DNA of 64,000 nucleotides from Lepidodermella squamata (taxonomy: Eukaryota > Gastrotricha), in the NCBI GenBank assembly GCA_047495785.1, contig JBLDXI010000007.1, positions 868,001-932,000 on the forward strand. Direction: 5' to 3'. The notes beneath the pieces were generated by a model. The model saw only the letters and a program-made list of their open reading frames with translations. It did no database searches and was not told where the DNA came from. The stretch's first letter is position 1. Each line of letters begins with the position of its first letter. Below, in pieces: positions 33,542-43,540 of the stretch. The position numbers and the translations under genes are program-made.

Positions 33542-33918
33542 GGGTCCCCCACAGAGCAGCAGGCTTCAAAGCAGGGAAAACGCACTAAACAGTCCTCCCA
33601 GCAGGCGCCCAAGCTTAGCCTCTGATTTTCAAACAATGGACTAACATGATGGTCAGCTATTCTAGCTTTTCACACCAAAAATTGAGGAACATAAGTCATG
33701 AAACCTCCGTAATGTAACTCAGACCTCACTTTGGTCGAAAAAGTCGTTTTTCAAAAATTTTCCATAATTCATAAGCCGGACTCCTAAAGTTATGATGAGT
33801 CCATATTCAGAAAACTACGCAGCATTTTATCGAAATCAATTCGATTTATTGTTGCGTGGCGTTTGCACCGATTTTTGAGTTTATCCTGCTTTGAAGCCTG
33901 CTGCTCTGTGGGGGACCC
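33542..33918. mobile_element. 377-bp MITE with perfect 34-bp inverted ends and 9-bp target duplication
   Basis: Positions 33542-33575 (beginning GGGTCCCCCACAGAGCAGC) are the exact reverse complement of 33885-33918. Both sides are flanked by TATATACTC (33533-33541 and 33919-33927), a 9-bp target-site duplication. The interior has no ORF. A 9-bp duplication fits Mutator-like elements and some others. The perfect ends suggest a young insertion or active maintenance. Confidence 0.88.
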
Positions 33919-34123
33919 TATATACTCTATTACTTATACTTGCCATATGTGCCATCTGAAATCTTAAATTAAGTCCTGGTGCTAGAAACCAGGCGTCTTT
34001 TTTCTAACGTGGGCCTAGAAAACTCTAGAGTAGTCAAGTCTGACTTCAAGTTTGCCCAAGTGGACAAATTTACGCCTGGTTTGGGCCTATAGGAAGGGGA
34101 GCCTATATAGGCCTAGTCTAGGC

Positions 34124-34141
34124 CAGCGGTTCCCAAACTTT
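34124..34141 (+). repeat. hAT-like terminal sequence
   Basis: CAGCGGTTCCCAAACTTT resembles the terminal inverted repeat of many hAT-family elements (CAG.GGTTC.CAA.CTTT). The matching inverted end was not found downstream in this intron, so this may be a solo or truncated end. Confidence 0.4.
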
Positions 34142-34893
34142 GGCTTTTGGCGTTTACTATCTCGTTTCCGGTTTCAAGTAAGCTGATTCGCATATTTCGT
34201 CGGCGGTTTCCAGCAGCTCAATTATTCAAGTTTGACCAGGTCTACAACCCGTCGAAAATCGCTTCGGAATGCTTTACATACCTGACTCTACCCGATGTAG
34301 TTTCAAATACGCACAGATTTCGATTCATTTCTCACATAATCTCCCGTCCTTCTTCAGCTATTGGATAACACCGTCATTGCAGCGGTACAAAGGCAGGGTG
34401 TCGTAGTTTCAGTTCCAAGTCGGCATAATTGGCGGTGAATCAACCCAGGCTAGTTCATCCTCTACCCGGTCAGGATTATACCGCAAGAATTCACCATTCC
34501 ACCAAGGAATGTAGCAGTTAGCGAACAAATTTCTGAATGGCCAAATGCGATCAATCTGATTCTCATTTTTGGTTATTTAGCAAAAACGCCAAAAATGTGG
34601 TCCATAAGCCAAAAATAAGTTTTGTAAGAAGTATCAGCACAAATTTGAGATAATTCGGCACGCATTTGTCCGAACAAAATCATCCAATTTGAGACCATTC
34701 CCTTCGAAAATAAAGCGTCTGAAAACTTTCAACCTTAATTGGCGTATTTTAATGAATTTTAGTGAAACCAAAATCCGGCATTGCTACGTGTGCGCGACGG
34801 CGTGCAACAATAATTGTGATGAAGTAATCTAGACGAGCATGGCGAAAGTCAAGTTGGCTTTCGCAGTATTCACGATTCACTAAAAGTTATTTT

Positions 34894-35358
34894 GTGCAAA
34901 TTCTCCTCTCAACTCGATGTCGAAAAACAACCATTCATTTGGCAACCTTTCGAGACACCGCAGAGCAAAAGCTAAAGCTCTTGCCAAAAAAAGCAACAAC
35001 CGTCGAAATCAACCCAGCGCGATCAGTGAGCCCCACAGTACGGGGAGGGCCAGCTCTTCTTCGAGCTCGGCAAACTTCTTCCTATCCAAGCAGTAGCACG
35101 CTTCCTGAAATCGAAATTCCCGGCCCTAGTTCGAGCCAAGAAGATAATGCGAATACCAGCACCCGTTTTGTATGGCCCAAAGCGAAGACGATCGAGCTTT
35201 TGGACGAATTCAAGCACTATAAGTTAGAATTCGAAACCTCAAAAGTTCTCAAAATTGCGGCGAATATTAGCGATGGTGGCTTCCAGGTGACAATCAAACA
35301 ATGTTGCAATGAGATTGATTATCTGCGTACCGAATTCACGCGAAATTTTAAGTTTTAA
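34894..35358 (+). CDS. ORF with Myb/SANT-like DNA-binding segment (element-derived?)
   Basis: A 154-residue frame. Residues 1-90 are Ser/Pro/Arg-rich. The C-terminal 60 residues (FVWPKAKTIELLDEFKHYK ... KIAANISDGGFQVTIKQCC ... IDYLRTEF) have the layout of a trihelix/Myb-SANT-like domain: a Trp-led helix 1, an IA..I...GF turn, a T..QC..... helix 3 and a final LR.EF. Such domains accompany transposases (PIF/Harbinger) or domesticated relatives. It lies antisense in intron 4 of F13. The domain call is by pattern only; the start Met and completeness are uncertain. Confidence 0.45.
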   Translation: MQILLSTRCRKTTIHLATFRDTAEQKLKLLPKKATTVEINPARSVSPTVRGGPALLRARQTSSYPSSSTLPEIEIPGPSSSQEDNANTSTRFVWPKAKTIELLDEFKHYKLEFETSKVLKIAANISDGGFQVTIKQCCNEIDYLRTEFTRNFKF

Positions 35359-36374
35359 ATTTATATTTCAACTTTATGCGAAAAATTACTCCTCTGTAAA
35401 TTCCCTGAAGATGTTTAGGGTCATTAAACGAAACATCGAAAGAAAACCAACTGCGCTTAATGTCATCAACCATTAAAAAAAAATGCTTCATCAAGCGAGC
35501 TTTTTCACAGTTCTCAGCTGCCCGAGTAAACCTCCGGAGCCCGGGACTACAACCCGAATTTAAATCCGTACCTTCGAAGTTTGGCTGAAAATTCGTCACT
35601 TTTCAGACAAAATCAACCACGAAATGTAGAAGTGTTGAACCTGTTGGACCTGATGAAGAAATCTGGCCAAACTCGGCATTACAAAGCGAAAGTACCGCAT
35701 CCGACATGGAAAGTTAGGGGAGATGTAAGCAATTCCCACAGGGTAGGCTTTACTCGTCCAATACGGAGTAGAAAAGAATTTGGCCTAAATCGTGGCAACA
35801 GAAAAATAAAAAAATTACGATTGACAGTAAACTGAACTTACTTCAGGTAACTTGATAGACCCAATCAATTCTAAATTAGCATCGTAGAAATTAAGCTCGC
35901 ATCGGTCGCAATCGATCATTAGTGGAGGTTTCAGTTCATCCAGCACCTGGTAAAACGCCAATTCACCAAAAACATGTTTGGAGAACAATACTGACCTTTC
36001 GACATCGATCAGGCACCATGATCAGCCAATAATGTTCGTCTGAAAGCGCGTAACGAACGCAACAGCGTTCTGGTCGGTGACGCAAATCTGCCAGACAATC
36101 GAATTTCACAAATTCACAAGCTTGCTTCCCAAATTTGTCCATAATCAGCACCGCATGATTGGAGCGAGTGAGCTTTTTTTCGATCATTAAGCAGTCCGTG
36201 CTGCATTCGCGTTGGAAAATTCGGCAGTTTTTGAGTGAAGCTTGAAGATTACTCAGTGAAGGTAATATTTGCCGAGTTTTTTCTAGTCCAAATTCTCGAG
36301 TGATCAAACATTTCCAGAATGAAGGATTTGAAATGAAAGCATGCCAGCTAAATAAAATAATACAATAAAAAAAG

Positions 36375-36545
36375 GGCCGGGCGACACAATAGAATGCGAC
36401 ACAATAGCGAGAACACCCGAAATAGCGAGGCACAAAATAGAAAGCGACCTAATAGCGAAAATTAAGGCGGGCCGAAATAGCACGCGACTTAATAGCGAAA
36501 TATTATGTTGCGACACAATAGAGAGCGACGCTATAGCGAATAGCC
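36375..36545. repeat. Left terminal zone of the MULE with iterated motif
   Basis: About nine degenerate copies of C.ACACAATAGCGA/GCGAC.TAATAGCGA spaced 15-25 bp. The right zone (38620-38786) has the same words inverted (TTCGCTATTGTGTCG, CGCTATTTAGTCGCG). Iterated subterminal words are plausible transposase-binding sites. Confidence 0.7.
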
Positions 36546-36637
36546 ACGCGCGGAATAAAACACGTGCGGGTAAGGTGAGCACGCGCATCATTGCTTTTAA
36601 ACGGCAATTTGCTCGCCTTTTTTATTACGAGGCGAAA

Positions 36638-38565
36638 ATGTTTCCGTGTCAAGTTGACGGCTGTGAATTCCAAAGCTCATCGTCCAGAGGCTTGAAAATC
36701 CATGTATCGCGAAAGCACAAAGGTATTATTATTATTATTTCTATATATGCATATTTTAGTTATTACTTTTTTAGTCGAAACTCAGCCGGCAGCCGTGAAC
36801 GATGATCAGCAGGGCAATCAACAGCAACAAAATGAGGGTCATCTGCTGGCAACTGCTGCAGTCTACGGTGTCTTCGGTGATGAGGTTGACGATGAGGATG
36901 TTGACTTCGATCTCACGCGTGCTATCGCCGAAGATCTCGAGCTGCAGGCAGCCGACGAGGAATACGAATACAGCGAGGATGAAGCGGAGGAACCATCATC
37001 GAGCTCATCATCAAGCGAAGGTGAGGTGGAACCGGCTCAGCCTCAAATCACTCGAATCGCCCCTGTGCCCATTCGTTATCGCTTTCGACCAACGACGAAA
37101 GAAATTACGGGTAATTGGAAGTGCGTCACCTCGAATTGCCGCGCGACTGCTAAAACTAGGGATGGCCCCGATGGCGCTGTACTGTCCGTTGATCGCGAAT
37201 CATGGCGAGACCACAACCACGAGCCTGACCCGCAAGCTATGGAAGCACATGACATCGTTGCGCATATGAAGGTGAGGATTTATTTTAATTCATTTTAATT
37301 GACTTTATTTGATTTGTTTATTTTAGGATAAAGCACTGGACTCAAGAGGCAACCACCGCGACATTCGTCAAGATGCTACAATTGGTGTCCCGCTCAGCGT
37401 GACCACGTGTTTACCATCGGCTAGGTCAACTCAAAAGGCACTCGAGCGCGTGCGTAAGAAGCTTAGAGCCGACGTACCAAAGGAACCCGCTGCGACTAAT
37501 GAGTTTGATGCGGTTCCGGACTCGCTTTGTATCACCTCGCGAGGGGCGCCCTTTCTACTGCATGACTCCGGCAAGGAAGATCCTGAGCGCGTCCTGGTGT
37601 TCGCCTCTATGGAGTTCATTCATCTCATGGGCGAGTTCCGCGACTGGTCGTCGGATGGCACCTTCGAGGCTTCGCCGGATATGTACTACCAGCTGTACAC
37701 AATTCACGTGTTGCTCAAGCCCCGCCCCGCTGAGTCGACTGGTTCAACGCCTCAACAAATAAGCAAGCGAACTACTACGATTCCAGTTGTCTACGCTTTG
37801 TTGAAGCGAAAAACGAAAGATGCCTACTGTCTACTGTTTAACAAGCTTCGATCAGTGTGTCCAACGTTGTCGCCTATCACCTGGATGGTCGATTTCGAGA
37901 AGGCCGTTATCGAAGCTATCATCATCGTCTTCCCTAACTGCCTCCTATCGGGTTGTGTCTTTCACCTTGCGCAATGTGTTTGGAGGCACACCTGCGTTCT
38001 TGGGCTGAAACTAGTCTACTCGGACGATGAAGAGGTGCGAGTTCGCATCAAACGCCTCGTGGCACTGGCGTTCGTCCCGACTTGCGAGGTGCCCCGTGTT
38101 TTCGCCCTTCTCGATGCCGATCTCGCGGCTGTCGTGGCTAAGTACCCGAAAATGGCAGAGCTCTACCAATACTTCGAGAAGAATTGGATCGGCGTGTGGC
38201 GACACGGCCAGCAAAGCGTCCCTCCGGAATTTGACTTCGAGCTCTGGAACATGGTGAAGCGCGTGGAAAATTCGCTACCTCGCACCGACAACTATCACGA
38301 GGCTTGGCATCAGCAATTCACGGCCAGCAATGCCAAGAACCACCCGCATCTGTGGCGCCTCATCATGGGTCTTCAAAAGGAGCAGAACCTGATGGAGGAA
38401 AGGGTAGCCGACTTTCGACTCTGCCGCGACGTCTCGCGATGCTCCGAAAAAAAATATTTGGCCGCTAACGAGGCTCTGATGAAACTTACGCCTACTTACT
38501 CTCTAAAATCGAGCATTACGTTTTTGGACGAGATATCTCGTTGGCTTAATGTTAAGCGAAACTAG
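36638..38565 (+). CDS. MULE transposase with C2H2 and FLYWCH zinc fingers
   Basis: Exons 36638-36722, 36775-37271 and 37327-38565 join in frame to 606 residues. The N-terminal finger is CQVDGCEFQSSSSRGLKIH..RKH (C-x4-C-x12-H-x4-H, cited with a gap). A Gln- and acidic/Ser-rich linker follows. Then a FLYWCH-like finger of about 50 residues (YRFRPTTKEITGNWKC...C.A...T...H.H). The MULE core has the first Asp in WSSDGTFEASP, QLYTIHVLL, the second Asp in WMVDFEKAVIEAI, CVFHLAQCVWR, and the Glu in RTDNYHEAWHQQF. Start at MFPCQVDG; an in-frame Met at 36575 would add 21 residues. It catalyses cut-and-paste transposition of its element in the nucleus. No disabling mutation seen. Confidence 0.88.
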
Positions 38566-39577
38566 CTTTTAATTTTGAAAAAATAAAAATATGGGCGCGA
38601 GATGGTTAAAATCGGTATTATGTTGTTGGCTATTTCGGTTATCTTAATATTTTCGCTATTGTGTCGCGCGCTATTTCTTGTTTGCTATTAAGTCGCTCGC
38701 TATAATGGTTACCACTATATTCTCGCTATTTAGTCGCGTGCTATTGTGGATTCGCTATTGTGGATTAGCTATTGTGTCGGCCGGCCAAAAAAAGACCTGA
38801 AAAATCAGAAATATGTCATATTACCGCGTGGAGACCGCGCTGCATATCATAAATATTTCTTTATTGCGGATCCGAAGGAAAATATTGGTGACAATTTCGG
38901 GTGGGAGAACATCTAGAGGATCTATGGATTCAATCCTTCGCCGCTTAGCATTCGAAAAATCGCTCTCTTCCATATTTTCGGGAAAAATTAAAATCGAACA
39001 CTAGCAAGAAATAAAATCAACAAAAATTATATTTTTTATGCATGAAAATATGTTAAACAATCAACCTTTGAAGCAAATGACCGAGATAACCCGGGAGGTT
39101 ACAGGTTAAAATTTTACAAAACTGAATTATATAATAATCTGAATTCAAATTGCACCACACATAGTCCTTTATTAAAGACAACAAATTTTAAAATTTTACA
39201 TGAAAAATAGTTCAGGAGATTTATTTGTTATATCTTCAAACAAAAATAATCTCGACTTCTTGCTATTTTCTTGTTGTTTTAGCCGCTTTATTTTTCGCCG
39301 GGCTCGCGTTGGAGTTGTACAACTTGAATAAGCGGTCGACGCCACGACGATCCCACGTCGACACTCGGTAAAGAGTTTCGCCCATCTTCTCAACGCTGAA
39401 CGCACTACCGTCAGCGCCATTTTTCAGCAAAAATTCAACGCGAGCTTCAGGTATTCGAAACATCAACGCACGATCCAGCACGGTCTGGCCGTTTCTACTC
39501 TTGCCATTTACGTCAGAGCCACTTTTTACGAGAAACTTGACAACGTCCAGTTTTTGACTTTCAGCCGCATACAGTAC

Positions 39578-42500
39578 TCGAACTACCAGCAACAGCAACA
39601 ACAGCCTCCGCTCAGCATCCCACTCAACCTGTTACCGGCTCTCTTATCGGCATCACTCCAGCCGTACCTCGGTGGCTACAGCCGTTGAAAAATCGAAACG
39701 AGAAACTAACAACAATCTTTCAAACAATCGTTTTTTTAATTCTGAATCAGGAGGATGGCGATCAGCGAACCACGGAGTCAGCCAAGGTCGTAAGTGAAGA
39801 GCCTGCTAAGCGCGCGCGTTATAAACCTAAATTTGATCAAAACAATCGGCTTTTCAGGACAGTAGCCATGTGCTCTATCAATATGGAAACTCTCACTAAC
39901 AAAATTTGGGATTTTGAAGAAGAATGTTCAGAATTCGAAATTGTAGTATTTCAAGAGCACCGAATGAAAGGCCAAGGGAAAATCAATCTCAGTAACGGTA
40001 CTTTATACTATATCGGGGTGAGCAGTGGTAGAGCTCAAGCCGGGTGTGGTATCTACATCAGACGTTGTCATCAAATAAGGGTGATCAAAATTGAATTCGT
40101 AAGTGAAAGGATTCTGGTAGCTAAACTGAAAGTGTTTGGAGAAAATTTCAACATTATCGTGGTTTATGCCCCGGCAAATAACGATCTGGCAAAGCTAGAG
40201 GATTTTATTACTCAGGTTCAAGATATTTACTATAGGCTAAATACCGGAGGTGGAAAAACGATGTTGATGGGCGATTTAAACGGAAGAATCATGAGCCAGA
40301 AAAATTCCAATAATGTAGGAGACTGGGCTGATAAAGTGGAAAACCCGAAAGGGGATAAATGGCTAAAATTTGCAAGTAGCAACAATTTATGTTTCGCTAA
40401 TACTTTCTATCCTAATTGCGGATACACGTGGCGCAGCCGTGATGGTAGAAATAAAACTTTTATTGACTACATTTTAACATCTATACCCGACAGACAACAA
40501 ATCCATAAGTGCTACACTATAGAATACCCTATGCTGAAGTCTGACCATCGAATGATTGTGGCGGAATTTAAATTTTATGTCAAAAATATCAAAAAGCCTG
40601 CGGACGCAAATCCAAAGGTGAAAAATCATCTTCTACGTCAAAAACAACACATCTCGACCTTCAATGAGCACCTTGAAAAGGAAAATCTGAACCAAAATAT
40701 CAGTAAGGATCAAACTTCGTCTCTTTCACAAATTTATACTAGAGCAAAAACTGCCATACTTAGGGCAGCGAAGGTTACTTGCGGTGTAAACAACTCACGT
40801 GTAATGAAGAAACCGAAACCTCCTTGGTGGTGCCCAGAAGCAAAAGAGGCTATTCAAAAGGCCAAATATGCTTATGGGCAGTACCAAGAAGGGAAGATGA
40901 GCTCTGAGGAAAACAGAAAAGTTCTCCATTGGAAAAACAAAATTCTCGAAAAAGTAAAAAAAGATTTCGAATCCAAGCAATTCAAAGACCTGGATGACCT
41001 CCTCAAAGATGGCCAAGATTGGGAAAATCTTAAGCGGTTTTGGACTAAAATAAAAAACCTCCGAAATCCTAATTCACGAAACAAAAATATAGATAAAATT
41101 GAAACTATAAACGGAGAAATTGCTACGGAACTCGATCAAATTTTAGAAGCATTAAAAGATTATTTTATGGAATTGCTAGATGGTCAGGAAATTGATGAAC
41201 TTATCGCTATTTGTGACAAACACTTGCACCCACCAACAGAAGAACCAGATATGGAAGGAAATAGTTTACCTGTCCCGAATGAATGTATAAGCTTGGCAGA
41301 GTTAAAAAACGCTATCAAGCATATGAAAAATGGCAAAGCCGCTGGTATTGACGACATAACCCCCGAAATGATCAAGGCCCTTGATGATACAAATATTAAT
41401 TGGCTCCATGATTTATTAAATAAAGCCTGGGTGGATAAGTTAATCCCAGAGGAATGGTCAACTGCCATCATAGTCCCTCTTTATAAAAACAAAGGTGAAA
41501 AATCTCAATGCAAAAATTATAGAGGTATCTCGCTTTTAAGTATTGTTGGAAAATTATACGCCATCGTGCTAGAAAGAAAACTTAGGAATGTCATAGGGTC
41601 AAAAATTTCCAACAGACAATTCGGATTTCAACCAAGAAAAGGTACCCGAGACTGTATTTATATATTACGCCAAATTATAGAGAAAATTATTCTTCACAAC
41701 AAACAACTTCACTTAGTATTCATCGATCTAGAGAAAGCGTACGACCTTATTGATAGAGACAAAGTTTGGACAACCCTCAAAGACATGGGTGTGAAACCTG
41801 ATCTGTTGGAAGCAGTAAAAAGTTTTTATAGCTCAAATAAGGTAGCGGTTAGAGTAGGCGACAAACTCTCAAAATTTTTCCAAACACAAAAAGGTCTGAG
41901 ACAAGGTTGCCCGATGTCACCTCTCCTTTTTATAGCCGTGTTTAACAAAGTATGTGAAAAATTATACAACAGCGAAGGAGGATTTCCCCTCGATGAAAAG
42001 AAATTATTGAATCTTTTGGCTTTTGCCGACGACGGCACGCTTATAGGTATGACTGACGAGGAGATTCGAACTCTCCTTGACATTTTCAATAAGGCATGTA
42101 TAGAACTCGGACTTAAAATTAATGTTGCGAAAACCCAATACATGGTTGTAGGAGGCAAAGGAGATGAAGAACTATTTTTAGGTGATCAGAAACTCGAAAA
42201 AGTCGACTCTTTTAAATATTTAGGAAGCATAATTACTAATGACGGAAAAATGGATAAAGAACTGAACGCTCGAATCGCCAAGGCAGGGAGCTGCTTTGGG
42301 GCAATGAACAAATTTATGTGCAACAGAGGCCATATAAGTATAGAAACAAAAATGAAGGTTCTAAATTGTGTGATTATTCCTACCATCATGTATGCGTGTG
42401 AAACATGGAATCTAACAGTCGCACAAGAAAATAGCCTGAATGTAATTGAGATGCGATGGCTTCGAACAATTTTGGGCATAAAATTATTGGACTTCATACC

Positions 42501-43104
42501 TAACTACGACCTCAGATTGGTTTGCGGTGGAGTCATAGAGGTCGGAAGGTTGATAGAAAAACAAAGAATGAGATACTTAGGCCACATTATTCGAGAAGAT
42601 GAATATAACGCTAGCAGCTTGACAAACGCAATGCTAAATTGGAATAACCCCGAAAAATGGAAAAAACCCAAAGGCGCACCTAAAACTACCTGGCGTCACG
42701 CAATGAATAGAAGCCTCAAAAAAATAGGATTGGTCAAATTACAATACAAAAATATTTATGAAGGACCCCCGAAAGTTGGGAGACCGGCGAAAACAGCGGT
42801 CGTGATAAGGGTTGAAACTAAGGAAGTAGCTGATTGGGAACTGACGCAAATAGCAGCGCGAGATCGCGACGAATGGCGAATGCTAACTTTAACAATAGCG
42901 AATTTCGAATTTCATGCGAAAAGCAGGCTCTTCATGAATGTGACCGATGGCGGCACCCCGTGATCGCTGATCGTCACCCTCCCCTAAACCTTTGCGGTAA
43001 AACGGTTCCTCTTGTTGTGCGAATATTACAATCACAAGCCAACAATGAACCAGCGGAGGAGGAAAAATAAAACTTTTCATTGTTTCATTCATTGTTTTCA
43101 TTGT
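39578..43104 (+). mobile_element. Non-LTR retrotransposon (LINE, RTE-like) inside F14 exon 5
   Basis: About 3.5 kb lies between gene halves that are contiguous in F13. The shared TAC at the junctions (GCATAC left, TACATCAGC right) suggests at most a very short target duplication. It encodes one long ORF and ends 3' in a simple repeat built on CATTGTTT (43074-43104) rather than a polyA tail, as RTE-type elements often do. The 5' leader (39578-39690) includes a Gln-rich open stretch (YQQQQQQPP). The ORF is intact and the host gene half-sites align cleanly, so the insertion is recent. Confidence 0.85.
39685..42963 (+). CDS. LINE endonuclease/reverse transcriptase
   Basis: An uninterrupted 1,092-residue ORF. 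Residues about 53-300 form an APE-type endonuclease (VVFQEHRMKGQG, IIVVYAPANND, LMGDLNGRIM, FIDYILTSIP, SDHRMIVAEF). Residues about 530-830 form the reverse transcriptase: NGKAAGIDDITPEMIK, NYRGISLLSIVGKLY, VFIDLEKAYDLIDR, GLRQGCPMSPLLF and the catalytic FADDG at about residue 778 (nucleotides about 42019-42033). The C-terminal part has YLGSIITNDGKMD, MYACETWNL and RMRYLGHIIREDE, seen in many RTE- and jockey-superfamily elements. It would nick genomic DNA and prime reverse transcription there. The upstream residues (before about 30) may be non-coding if GAATCAG|GAGGATG near 39750 is a splice acceptor. Confidence 0.88.
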   Translation: MKNRNEKLTTIFQTIVFLILNQEDGDQRTTESAKVVSEEPAKRARYKPKFDQNNRLFRTVAMCSINMETLTNKIWDFEEECSEFEIVVFQEHRMKGQGKINLSNGTLYYIGVSSGRAQAGCGIYIRRCHQIRVIKIEFVSERILVAKLKVFGENFNIIVVYAPANNDLAKLEDFITQVQDIYYRLNTGGGKTMLMGDLNGRIMSQKNSNNVGDWADKVENPKGDKWLKFASSNNLCFANTFYPNCGYTWRSRDGRNKTFIDYILTSIPDRQQIHKCYTIEYPMLKSDHRMIVAEFKFYVKNIKKPADANPKVKNHLLRQKQHISTFNEHLEKENLNQNISKDQTSSLSQIYTRAKTAILRAAKVTCGVNNSRVMKKPKPPWWCPEAKEAIQKAKYAYGQYQEGKMSSEENRKVLHWKNKILEKVKKDFESKQFKDLDDLLKDGQDWENLKRFWTKIKNLRNPNSRNKNIDKIETINGEIATELDQILEALKDYFMELLDGQEIDELIAICDKHLHPPTEEPDMEGNSLPVPNECISLAELKNAIKHMKNGKAAGIDDITPEMIKALDDTNINWLHDLLNKAWVDKLIPEEWSTAIIVPLYKNKGEKSQCKNYRGISLLSIVGKLYAIVLERKLRNVIGSKISNRQFGFQPRKGTRDCIYILRQIIEKIILHNKQLHLVFIDLEKAYDLIDRDKVWTTLKDMGVKPDLLEAVKSFYSSNKVAVRVGDKLSKFFQTQKGLRQGCPMSPLLFIAVFNKVCEKLYNSEGGFPLDEKKLLNLLAFADDGTLIGMTDEEIRTLLDIFNKACIELGLKINVAKTQYMVVGGKGDEELFLGDQKLEKVDSFKYLGSIITNDGKMDKELNARIAKAGSCFGAMNKFMCNRGHISIETKMKVLNCVIIPTIMYACETWNLTVAQENSLNVIEMRWLRTILGIKLLDFIPNYDLRLVCGGVIEVGRLIEKQRMRYLGHIIREDEYNASSLTNAMLNWNNPEKWKKPKGAPKTTWRHAMNRSLKKIGLVKLQYKNIYEGPPKVGRPAKTAVVIRVETKEVADWELTQIAARDRDEWRMLTLTIANFEFHAKSRLFMNVTDGGTP

Positions 43105-43540
43105 ACATCAGCAGGGTTTTCCCGTCCTTGTCAGCGAAATTCACGTCCATTCCGGCTTTGATGAAGGCTTCAACAACAGGTTTCGAAAGGCTTTTTGCCT
43201 TCATGCAGCCCAGAAGCACGTTTTCACCATTGCATTCATCATTGACGCTAGCCCCATGTTGCAGGAAAAGTTTCACAGCCAGAACATTGCCGCTATTTAC
43301 GGCGCATTGCAGGGCATCAGTTCCGATGAAAGCACCTCTATTAATGAATTCCAGCAAAATATCACCACCGGCTTTGGACGTAACGGCGTGATATAGCTTA
43401 GTATCGATGAATGAATCATATGGACGATTCACGAGTTCAGGTTCAGCATTCAGGAAATACTTCACTGTTTCAAGTCTGGAATTTTCATCCGCGAAACTAT
43501 TTTGCTCCAACGCGTTAATCAGCCGCTGGCCCTGAGATTT

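Larger units (their letters stand above)
32350..35640. other. Expanded intron 4 of F13, a nest of repeats
   Basis: About 3.3 kb in a family whose introns are normally about 50 bp. It contains an antisense ORF fragment (32625-32816), a G-run and GC-rich segment (32823-33130), AGGCCTAG-type words (33180-33250 and 34000-34125), a MITE (33542-33918), a hAT-like terminus (34124-34141) and an ORF with a Myb/SANT-like segment (34894-35358). This is probably several nested insertions. Confidence 0.6.
36367..38794 (+). mobile_element. Mutator-like element (MULE) in intron 1 of F13
   Basis: The element spans 36375-38786 (2,412 bp) between 8-bp direct repeats AAAAAAAG (36367-36374 and 38787-38794). Its ends are inverted: GGCCGGGCGACACAATAG at the left and GGCCGGCCGACACAATAG as the reverse complement of the right. 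Both terminal zones (36375-36545 and 38620-38786) carry many spaced copies of a CGACACAATAGCGA-like word, forming long imperfect inverted arms. It encodes one spliced transposase gene on the plus strand. Matching ends, target duplication and an open transposase indicate a young, possibly autonomous copy. Confidence 0.88.
31618..38973 (-). pseudogene. F13: F-box/ankyrin gene (E-type), frameshifted and swollen by transposons
   Basis: Exons about 38973-38825, 36351-35999, 35947-35846, 35790-35652 and 32346-31618. Exon 1 MEESDFSNAKRRRIES, LDVLPPEIVTNIFLRIRN; exon 2 WHAFISNPSFWKCLITREFG; exon 3 ELNFYDANLELIGSIK; exon 4 YPVGIAYISPNFP and RFVMPSLARFLHQ. The ankyrin exon runs to LEHVLPE, then the match to F14 (ARVEFLLKNGAD) continues one frame over as RVQFLLKNGVDCSD to a stop at 31618. 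A one-base deletion at about 31799-31803 explains this; unrepaired, the protein would stop at 31779. Intron 1 holds a MULE and intron 4 is 3.3 kb. The exon 4 donor (GTCCAA) is poor. Function is doubtful. Confidence 0.72.

Noticed and set aside
34124-34370. A full hAT transposon starting at the hAT-like terminus
   Set aside because: No inverted partner end and no hAT transposase motifs were found within the intron; only the terminus is reported.
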